A stretch of 64,000 bases of DNA from Jacaranda mimosifolia (Eukaryota; Streptophyta; Magnoliopsida; Lamiales; Bignoniaceae), in NCBI GenBank assembly GCA_018894105.1, contig CM032117.1:2073501-2137500 (forward strand), written 5' to 3'. Positions 12,729 through 23,193 of this stretch are shown here, piece after piece. The notes below the pieces were generated by a model. It saw only the letters and a list, made by a program, of their open reading frames with translations, did not search any database and was not told where the DNA came from. The position numbers were made by a program, and so were the translations under genes. Each line of letters opens with the position of its first letter. Positions within the stretch are counted from its first letter, which is position 1.

Positions 12729-15130
12729 CTATGATGCTAATATGGAACCTACCGATGCAAATCGTGAAGGTAATATTCAAACTTCTAAGGTTAATACTGT
12801 TGCAGAAGGTCAGCCTGATAAGAATCTTTTAGGTTAGAAAAAATATTTTAATTTTGTGTAACTGAACAAGTCTACCATGAATGCCCATCAATTCTTTTCT
12901 ATTGTCATTAAAATAATTGTATTATGCCTGTTGAATGTCGCTTTTGAAAATGTTTTCATGTGTAGATAGAGCGAGAAATATATCAATATATGGAGCCACA
13001 ATTTTTTAACCATTTCTTTAGAATGTAATCTAAGGATTGGAAGATACATTGCTACCAACTTTACCAAGTCTTAATGCTTAATTTGTTTCATTTTTTTAGA
13101 ACAGATGTGTTGCACATATACAAGAATCAGCATTAGGATGAAGGTTAGTACAAAAATATGCTACAAGAGCTTGGCCATAAAATGGCTCCTGAATGGCCTT
13201 CATATAAGATGGTTACCTCAGGTTCAAAACATAGTTCTATATTTCTGTCTTACGTGCAAAAAAAAAAAAGTGAAACTTTTGGAGGAGTTGAAGCCAAAAA
13301 AAGAAGCAAGCACAGAATAATGCTGCCAAAGTTGCTTACTATGCTCTTAAAGAGAGTAAGAAACTAATAATTCTCTGGGTATTGATCTTTAAGGCTCTTG
13401 AAGCAGTTATATTGTTTACTTCTTATATGTGATGTTTCACGTAGAGAAGATTTAATAGACATGTTAGAAGACCAAAAAATTGAAAATCACATAGCTTATT
13501 TTTGTTCTTAAAATCAATTAAATTACTAGTTTAGAATCACTTTGATTTGAAATTCTCTAACTGTCAGATTGTAATTGAAAAACGTGGAGGAAGCCAAAAT
13601 GCTAATATTTTATTTTAAGCAGAAAATTTCTAAAAGAAAATTCAACTTTACGAATGGGAGTTAGATCACTGTATGTTCTCCACTTTTTATGCTGGTCCTA
13701 AGCATTTCCTCTTCTTATGTGTAATCTATGGCTGAGTTTTCTCGTATCTTGAAAATATCAGTTGTATTGAGCTATTTGCTTCCTTTCATGGTTGATATTG
13801 AGGCCACTTGGTTGCTAGAGTATTATGAAGTTTTAATTACTTCTTGCATTATGTCCATGTGTTATATACTATTTTCTGTCCAATAAAATATGCTTTAGTT
13901 TTCTTTCCAAATTACAATGAATTATAATTTATTTGTTTATCATGAAATTGATTGGATATTGTAGAAGTTGAGGCACACACAAAAAGGGCCAAGACCTTGC
14001 CTAAAAATATGAATATGAATACTCATATGGGAGGTCCATCACGAGATAATTCTCCATCTGATGATTCAAATTTACTTTCTTGCCAAGTGGAGAATTCAAA
14101 TTATGTTGATCATGCTGCAGAGCAACCAGTTAACATGAATTCTTGCTTTATTGGAGGATTGATTTTTCAGTGTAAATCAAGTACGTCAATGCCTAAATGT
14201 TCGTCTGGTGATGCCACATACTGGTGGCAAGTGAGTTGTTTATGAAGTTGAGCTATAGCTCGTGCAGGAAGCTAGGGAAGTAGGTCGAATCACATTTCAG
14301 ATGTAATTTGATTATGTTTTAACTACACTCATTAGAACAATGCACAAAACAACCATCCCCCCACTACCCCACACGACACCCATACCGACCCCATCGGCCC
14401 AACCCCAATCCCATTTAAATATATATATATATATATATATATATTGTAGAAAAAATTTGAATCTAAAATTATAACTTAATATCTATAACAATAATATTTT
14501 GAGGAAAGATGAAAAAATGATAGAAATCGAAACTATTATACAACATATCTTAAAAATCATATTCCTTCAAATCAACATATTTTGAAGGATTTAAATGACT
14601 AAAAATAAGTAAACCAACCTGTAGACCTTGGCGGACGGTGGAGTTGAGGAAAACATTGAGGCGGTTGGTGGTAGATGGTAGATAGTAAGACAGAAAAAAT
14701 GGCAGTGAGAGTTGGGAAATAGGGGGGAAGTGACTGATGGGTAGACCGTAGACAACAATAGGTGAGAGAGAGTTGGGGAGGGAGATGGAAATGAGTAATT
14801 GAATAAAAAAAAGTGAACCTTAATAAAAAACTCCAATAGGGTTCTTTTGTTTTTTTCTTTTTTGTTTTGAATTTTTTCTTTTAGCTTTAGTAGTTGGATT
14901 TTTTTTCCTCTTAAAATTTTGAATCGGGTTAGGTCGGGTTGGCGGGTTACCCAATAAAATTATCGTATTATGGGGTAGCCAAAAGCCTAACTCGAATCAA
15001 CCTATAATTTTCGTGTTGCTTATCGGGTTGACCCAATATCGACACAACCCAATAACCCCCAATCCAAATCTAATAATATTATGTAGGTTCATGTCGTGTT
15101 ATTGTGTCGTGTCGAAAATTGCCACCCCTA
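12729..15130 (+). repeat. DRB/hAT array unit 1 (full-length form, 2.40 kb)
   Basis: The unit begins immediately after the hAT right end. Part 1 (12729 to about 14305) is an intron-bearing gene fragment. Its pieces are an exon-like block at 12729-12834 (ATGGAACCTACCGATGC onward), a dsRNA-binding-domain block at 13100-13370, an intron of about 550 bases, and a last block at 13964-14244 ending in a stop after WWQVSCL. The dsRBD shows YKNMLQELGHKMAPEWPSYK, then GSKHS-IF, then SETFGGVEAKK, then a broken alpha-2 helix; at least one frameshift occurs at the A-run near 13260. Part 2 (about 14306-15130) repeats the hAT 5' subterminal sequence with a TA microsatellite and ends in the terminal repeat. 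This is the only copy besides unit 7 with both the dsRBD and the intron. Confidence 0.8.
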
Positions 15131-16919
15131 CTATGATGCTAAATGGAACCTACCAACACAAATCGTGAAAATAATATTCAAACTTCTGAGGTTGATACTG
15201 TTGTAGGAGGTCGGCCTGATAAGAATCATTTACGTTAGAAAAAATATTTTAGTTTTGTGCAACTGAACAAGTCTACCATGAATGCCCATCAATTCTTTTC
15301 TATTGTCATTAAAATAATTGTATTATGCCCGTTGAATGTCGCTTTTGAAAATATTTTCATGTGTAGATAGAACTAGAAATATATCAATATATGGAGCCAC
15401 AATTTTTTAACCATTTCTTTAGAATGTAATCTAAGGATCGAAAGATACATTGCTACCAACTTTACCAAGTCTTAACCCATTGTTTCATTTTTTTGGAACA
15501 AATGTGTTGCATGTATACAAGAATAAGCATTAGGATGAAGGTTTGTACAAAAATATGCTACAAGAGCTTGGCCATAAAATGGCTTTTGAATGGCCTTCAT
15601 ATACGACTGTTACTGCAGGTTCAAAACATAGTCCTATATTTCCATCTCACGTGCAAAAAAAAGTGAAACTTTTGGAGGAGTTGAAGCCAAAAAAAGAATC
15701 AAGCACAGAATAATGCTGCCAAAGTTGCTTCCTACGCACTTAAAGAAAGTAAGAAACTAATAATTCTCAGGGTATTGATCATTAAAGCTACTGAAGCAGT
15801 TATATGAATACTCATTTGGGAGGTCCATCACGAGGTAATTCTCCATCTGATGATTCAAATTTGCTGTCTTGCCAAGTGGAGAATTCAAATTATGTTGATC
15901 CTGTTGCAGAGCAACCAGTTAACACGAATTCTTGCTTTGTTGGAGGATTGATTTTTCAGTATAAATCAAGTACGTCAATGCCTAAATATTCGTCTGGCGA
16001 TGTCATGTACTGGTGGCAGGTGGGTTGCTTATGAAGTCGACCTGTAGCTCGTGTAGGAAGCTAGGGAAGTGGGTTGAATCACATTTGAGATGTTATTTGA
16101 TTCTGTTTTAACTACACTCACCAGAACAATGCACAAAACAACCATCCCCCCACTACCCCACACGACACCCACATCGACCCCGTCGGCCTAACCCCAATCC
16201 CATATATATATATATATATATATATAAATTATAGAAAAATTTTGAATCTAAAATTACAACTTAATATCTATAGCAATAATATTTTGAGGAAAGATGAAAA
16301 AATGATAGAAATTGAAACTATTATACAACATATCTTAAAAATCATATTCCATCAAAATCAACAAATTTTGAAGGATTTAAATGACTAAAAATAAGTAAAC
16401 CTACTTGTAGACCTTGGCGGACGGTGTAGTTGAGGAAAATTTTGAGGCGGTTGGCGGTAGATGGTAGATAGTAAGACAGACAAGATGGCAGCGATATTTG
16501 AACATAGGAAGGAAGTGACCGATGGGTAGACGGTAGACAACAATAAGTGAGAGAGAGTTGGGGAGGGAGATGGAAGTGAGTAATTGAATAAAAAAAAGTG
16601 AACCTTAATAAAAAAACTCCAATAGGGTTCTTTTGTTTTTTTCTTTTTTGTTTTGAATTTTTTCTTTCTCTTTTTTTCTTTTAGCTTTTAGTAATTGGAC
16701 TTTTTTTTCCTCTTAAAATTTTGAATCAAGTTGGGTCAGGTTGGCGGGTTACCCAATAAAATTATCGTATTATGGGGTAGCCAAAAGCCTAACTCAAATC
16801 AACCTATAATTTTCGTTTTACTTATCGGGTTGACCCAATATGGACACAACCCAATAACCCCCAATCCAAATCTAATAATATTGTGTCTGTTCGTGTCGTG
16901 TCAAAAATTACCACCCCTA
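15131..16919 (+). repeat. DRB/hAT array unit 2 (deleted form, 1.79 kb)
   Basis: It has the same order as unit 1 but lacks about 604 bases corresponding to 13413-14016, so GCAGTTATAT joins directly to GAATACTCAT near 15803. The dsRBD remnant is at about 15555-15745, with a frame break at the A-run near 15655. The downstream block (15804-16034) stays open to the same final stop. The hAT-derived half runs from about 16099 to 16919 and contains a TA run at 16203. Confidence 0.8.
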
Positions 16920-18663
16920 CTATGATGCTAATATGGAACCTACAGACGCAAATCATGAAGATAATATTCAAACTTCTGAGGTTAATACTGTTGTAGGAGG
17001 TTGGCCTGATAAGAATCATTTAGGTTAGAAAAAATATTTTAGTTTTGTGCAACTGAACAAGTCTACCATGAATGCCCATCAATTCTTTTCTATCGTCATT
17101 AAAATAATTGTACTATTTTCGTTGAATGTCGCTTTTGAAAATATTTTTATGTGTAGATAGAACGAGAAATATATCAATATATGGTGCCACAATTTTTTAA
17201 CCATTTCTTTAGAATGTAATCTAAGGATTGGAAGATACATTACTACTAACTTTACCAAGTCTTAACCTTTAATTTGTTTCATTTTTTTTAGAACGGATGT
17301 GTTGCACATATACAAAAATCAGCATCAATATTAAGGTTTGTACAAAAATATGCTACAAGAGCTTGGCCATAAAATGGCTCTTGAATGGCCTTCATATAAG
17401 ACGGTTACCACGGGTTCAAAACATAGTCCTATATTTTTGTCTCACGTGCAAAAAAAGTGAAACTTTTGGAGGAGCTGAAGCAAAAAAAAAAAAGAAGCAA
17501 GCACAGAATAATGCTGCCAAAGTTGCTTCCTACGCACTTAAAGAGAGTAAGAAACTAATAATTCTCAGGGTATTGATCTTTAAGGCTCTTGAAGCGGTTA
17601 TATGAATACTCATCTGGGAGGTCCATCACGAGGTAATTCTCCATCTGATGATTCAAATTTGTTGTCTTGCCAAGTGGAAAATTCAAATTATGTTGATCCT
17701 GCTGTAGAGTAACCAGTTAACACAAATACTTGCTTTATTTGAGGATTGATTTTTCAGTGTAAAACAAGTACGTCAATGCCTGAATGTTTGTCTGGCGATG
17801 CCACGTACTGGTGGCAAGTGGGTTGTTTATGAGGCTGAGATGTAGCTCGTGCAGGAAGCTAGTGAAGTAGGTCGAATCACATTTCAAATGTAATTTGATT
17901 CTGTTTTAACTACATTCACCAGAGCAATGCACAAAACAACCATCCCCCTACTGCCCTACACGACACCCACACCGACCCCGTCGGCCCAACCCCAATCCCA
18001 TTTAAATATATATATATATTATAGAAAAATTTGAATCTAAAATTACAACTTAATATCTATAACAATAATATTTTGACGAAAGATGAAAAAAATGATAGAA
18101 ATTGAAACTATTATACAACATATCTTAAAAATCATATTCCTTCAAATCAACAAATTTTGAAGGATTTAAATGACTAAAAATAAGTAAACCAACTTGTAGA
18201 CCTTTGCAGACGGTGGAGTTGAGGAAAAAATTGAGGCGGTTGGCGGTACATGGCAGACAACAAGACAGACAAGATGGCAGTGAGAGTTGGGAAATAAGGG
18301 GGAAGTGACTTATGGTTAGACCGTAGACAACAATAGGTGAGAGGGAGTTGGGGAGGGAGATGGAAGTGAGTAATTGAATAAAAAAAAGTGAACCTTAATA
18401 AAAACTCCAATAGGGTTCTTTTGTTTTTTTCTTTTTTGTTTTGAATTTTTTCTTTCTCTTTTTTTCTTTTAGCTTTTAGTAATTGGATTTTTTTTCCTCT
18501 TAAAATTATCGAATTATGGGGTAGCCAAAATCCTAACTCGAATCAACCAATAATTTTCATGTTGCTTATCGGGTTGAACCAATATCGACACAACCCAATA
18601 ACCGTCAATCTAAATCTAATAATATTGTGTCTGTTCGTGTCGTGTCAAAAATTGCAACCCCTA
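16920..18663 (+). repeat. DRB/hAT array unit 3 (deleted form, 1.74 kb)
   Basis: It carries the same 604-base deletion as unit 2. The dsRBD remnant at about 17349-17540 reads LYKNMLQELGHKMALEWPSY, then TTGSKHSPIFLSHVQ; after a frameshift at the A-run near 17452 it continues SETFGGAEAK and KQAQNNAAKVASYALKESKK. It is among the better-preserved domain copies. The C-terminal block has in-frame stops (after PAVE and after TCFI). The hAT half runs from about 17899 to 18663 and lacks part of the GGGTTGGCGGGTTACCC stretch. Confidence 0.8.
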
Positions 18664-20407
18664 TTGTGATGCTAATATCGAACCTACAGACACAAATCGT
18701 GAAGATAATATTCAAACTTCTGAGGTTAATACTGTTGTAGGTGGTCGGCCTGATAAGAATCTTTCAGGTTAGAAAAAATATTTTAGTTTTGTGCAACTGA
18801 ACAAGTCTACCATGAATGCCTATCATTTTTTTCTATCATCATTAAAATAACTGTATTATGCCCGCTGAATGACGCTTTTGAACATATTTTCATGTTTAGA
18901 TAGATCGAGAAATATATCAATATATGGAGTCACAATTTTTTAACCATTTCTTTAGAATGTAATCTAAGGATCGAAAGATACATTGCTACCAACTTTACCA
19001 AGTTTTAACCCTTTGTTTCATTTTTTTGGAACAGATGTGTTGCACATATACAAGAATCAACATTTGGATGAAGGTTTGTACAAAAATATGCTACAAGAGA
19101 GCTTGGCCATAAAATGGCTTTTGAATGGCCTTCATATAAGACGGTTGCTACGGGTTCAAAACATAGTCCTATATTTCTGTCTTGCGTGCAAAAAAAAGTG
19201 AAACTTTTGGAGGAGCTGAAGTCACAAAAAAGAAGCAAGCACAGAATAATGCTGCCAAAGTTGCTTACTATGCACTTAAAGAAAGTAAGAAACTAATAAT
19301 TCTCTAGGTATTGATCTTTAAAGCTCTTGAAGCAGTTATATGAATACTCATCTGGGAGGTCTATCACGAGGTAATTCTCCATCTAATGATTCAAGCTTGC
19401 TTTCTTGCCAAGTGGAGAATTCAAATTATGTTGATCCTGCTGTAGAGCAACCAGTTAGCACTAATTCTTGCTTTATTGGAGGATTGATTTTTCAGTGTAA
19501 ATCAAGTACGTCAAATGCCTAAATGTTCATCTGGTGATGCCATGTACTGATGGCAAGTGGGTTGCTTATGAAGTTGAGCTATTGCTGGTGCAGGAAGCTA
19601 GGGAAGTTGGTCGAATCACATTTGAGATGTAATTTGATTCTGTTTTAACTACATTCACCAGAACAATACACAAAACAACCATCCCCCCACTACCTCACAC
19701 GACACCCACACTGACCCCGTCGGCCCAACCCCAATCTCATATATATATATATATATATATATTATAGAAAAAATTTGAATCTAAAATTACAACTTAATAT
19801 CTATAACAATAATATTTTGAGGAAAGATGAAAAAATGATAGAACTTGAAACTATTATACAACATATCTTAAAAATCATATTCCTTCAAAATCAACAAAAT
19901 TTGAAGGATTTAAATGACTAAAAATAAGTAACCATACCTGTAGAAATTGGCGAACAGTAGAGTCGAGAAAAAAATTAAGGCAGCTGGCAATACATGGTAG
20001 ATAGTGAGACAGACAACATGGCAGTGAGAGTTGGGAAACAGGGGGGAAGTGACTAATGGGTAGACCGTAGACAACAATAGGTGAGAGAGTGCTGGGGAGG
20101 GAGATGTAAGTGAGTAATTGAATAAAAAAAAGTGAACCTTAATAAAAAACTGCAGTAGGGTTGTTTTGTTTTTTTCTTTTAGCTTTTAGTAATTGGATTT
20201 TTTTTTCCTCTTAAAATTTTGAATCGGGTTGGTGGGTTACCCTATGAAATTATCGTACTATCGGGTAACCAAAAGCCTAACTCGAATCAACCTATAATTT
20301 TCATGTTGCTTATTGGGTTGACCCAATATCGACACAACCTAATAACCCCCAATCCAAATATAGTAATATTGTATTTGTTCGTGTCGTGTTAAAAATTACC
20401 ACCCCTA
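18664..20407 (+). repeat. DRB/hAT array unit 4 (deleted form, 1.74 kb)
   Basis: It has the same deletion and order. The dsRBD remnant is at about 19088-19282, with an extra GA near 19098 that shifts the frame inside the first helix. The C-terminal block at 19340-19522 is open, then frameshifted at TCAAATGCC. The hAT half runs from about 19636 to 20407. Its length is nearly identical to unit 3, which suggests the two arose by recent duplication. Confidence 0.8.
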
Positions 20408-21718
20408 CTATGATGCTAATATGGAACCTACCGACGCAAATCATGAAGATAATATTCAAACTTCTGAGGTTAATACTGTTGCAGGAGGTCGGCCCGATAA
20501 GAATCTTTCAGGTTAGAAAAAATATTTTAGTTTTGTGCAATTGAACAAGTCTACCATGAATGTCCATCAATTCTTTTCTATCGTCATTAAAATAAGTGTA
20601 TTATGCCCTTTGAATGTCGCTTTTAAAAATATTTTCATGTCTAGATAGAGCGAGAAATATATCAATATATGGAGCCACAATTTTTTAACCATTTCTTTAG
20701 AATGTAATATAAGGATTGAAAGATATATTGCTACCAACTTTACAAAGTCTTAACCATTTGTTTCATTTTTTTGGAATAGATGTGTTGCATATATAAAAGA
20801 ATCAACATTTGGATGAAGGTTTGTACAAAAATATGCTACAAGAGAGCTTGGCCATAAAATAGCTCTTGAATGGCCTTCATATAAGACGGTTACCGTGGGT
20901 ACAAAACATAGTCCTATATTTATGTCTTACGTGCAAAAAAAGTGAAACTTTTGAAGGAGCTGAAGCCAAAAAAGAGAAGCAAGCATAGAATAATGCTGCC
21001 CAAGTTGCTTACTATGCACTTAAAGAGAGTAAGAAACTAATAATTTTCTGGGTATTGATCTTTAAGGCTCTTGAAGCAGTTATATAAATACTCATCTGGG
21101 CGGTCCATCACGAGGTAATTCTCTATCTGATGATTCAAATTTGCTTTCTTGCTAAGTGGAGAATTCAAATTATGTTGATCCTGCTACAGAGCAACTAGTT
21201 AACACGAATTCTTGCTTTATTGGAGGATTAAGTTTTTAGTGTAAATCAAGTACGTCAATGCCTAAATGTTCATCTGGCAATGCCACGTACTGATGGCAAG
21301 TGGGTTGCTTATGAAGTTGAGTTGTAGCTCCTGCAAGAAGCTAGGGAAGTAGGTCGAATCGCATTTGAGATGTACTTTGATTCTGTTTTAACTACACTCA
21401 CCAGAACAATGCACAAAACAACTATCCCCCCACTACCCCACATGACACCCACACCGATCCCATCCGCCCAACCCCAATCCCATTTATATATATATATATA
21501 TTATAGATATTAAGTTTGAATCTAAAATTACAACTGAATATTTATAACAATAATATTTTGAGGGAGGATGAAAAAATGATAGAAATTGAAACTATTATAC
21601 AACATATCTTAAAAATCATATTCCTTCAAAATTTGTTGATTTTGAAGGATTTAAATGACTAAAAATAAGTAAACCTACCTGTAGATCTTGGCAGATGGTG
21701 GAGTTGAGGAAATTTTTT
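20408..21718 (+). repeat. DRB/hAT array unit 5 (deleted form, truncated at its right end)
   Basis: The dsRBD remnant is at about 20829-21026 and carries the extra GA seen in unit 4, so these two are sister copies. The shared 604-base deletion is present near 21086. The hAT-derived half starts near 21379 and stops abruptly at about 21718, within GGAGTTGAGGAAA. There it is fused to sequence from the middle of the intron of a full-length unit. The terminal inverted repeat that ends the other units is therefore missing. Confidence 0.75.
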
Positions 21719-23193
21719 TGAAGATTTAATGGACATGTTAGAAGACCAAAAAATTGAAAATCACATAGCTTATTTTTATTCTTAAAATCAATTAAATTAC
21801 TAGTTTAGAATCACTTTGATTTGAAATTCTTTGGCTGTCAGATTATAATTGAAAAATGTGGAGGAAGCCAAAAAGCTAATATTTTATTTTAAGCAGAAAA
21901 TTTCTAAAAGCAAAATCAACTTTATGAATGGGAGTTAGATCACTCTATGTTCTCCACTTTTTATGCTAGTCCTAAGCATTTTCTCTTCTTATGTGTAATC
22001 CATGGTTGAGTTTCCTTGTATCTTGAAAATATCAGTTGTATTGAGCTATTTGCCTCCTTTCAAGGTTGATATTGAGGCAACTTGGTTGCTTGAGTATTAT
22101 GAAGTTTTAATTACTTCTTGCATTTTGTCCATGTGTTATATACTATTTTCTGTCCAATAAAATATGCTTTAGTTTTCTTTCCAAATTACAATGAATTATA
22201 ATTTATTTGTTTCTCATGAAAATTGATTGGACATTATAGAAGCTGAGGCACGCGCAAAAAGGGCCAAGACCTTGCCTGAATATATGAATATGAATACTCA
22301 TTTGAGAGGTCCATCACGAGGTAATTCTCCATTTGATTATTCAAATTTGCTTTCTTGCCAAGTGGAGAATTCAAATTATATTGATCTTGTTGCAGCGTAA
22401 CCAGTTAACACCAATTCTTGCTTTATTGGAGGATTGATTTTTCAATGTAAATCAAGTATGTCAATGCTTAAATGTTCATCTGGCGATGCCACGTACTGAT
22501 GGCAAGTGGGTTGCTTATGAGGTTGAGCTGTAGCTTGTGCAAGAAGCTAGGGAAGTAGGTCGAATTACATTTGAGATGTAATTTGATTCTATTTTGACTA
22601 CACTCACCAGAACAATGCACAAAACAACCATACCCACACGACACACACACCGACCCCATTGGCCCAACCCCAATCCCATTTACATATATATATTATAGAA
22701 AAAATTTGAAACTAAAATTACAACTTAATATCTATAACAATAACATTTTGAGGAAAGCTGAAAAAATGATAGAACTTGAAACTATTATTCAACATATCTT
22801 AAAAATCATATTCCTTCAAAATCAACAAATTTTGAAGAATTTAAATGACTAAAAACAAGTAAACCTACCTGTAGACATTGGCGGACGGTGGTGTTGAGGA
22901 AAAAATTAAGGCGGTTGGCGGTAGACAGTAAGAGAAACAAGATGGTAGTGAGAGTTGGGAAATAGGGAGGAAGTGACCGATGAGTAGACCGTAGACAACA
23001 GTAGGTGAGAGAGATTTGGGTCGGGTTAGCCAATAAAATTATCGTGTTATCGAGTAGCCCAAAACCCAACTCAAACCAACTTATAATTTTCGTGTTGCTT
23101 ATCAGGTTGACCCAATATCACAACCCAATAACTCCCAATCCAAACCCAATAATATTGTGTCAGTTCATGTCGTGTCGAAAATTACTACCCCTA
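21719..23193 (+). repeat. DRB/hAT array unit 6 (5'-truncated, intron-bearing form)
   Basis: It starts at GAAGATTTAATGGACATG, which corresponds to about 13445 of unit 1, so the dsRBD is absent. It keeps the rest of the intron and the C-terminal block (22240-22500), with an in-frame stop before PVNTNSCFIG. The hAT half begins near 22583; about 170 bases are missing at GAGAGATTTGGGTCGGG (near 23015). It still ends in the terminal repeat, ATTACTACCCCTAC. Confidence 0.75.
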
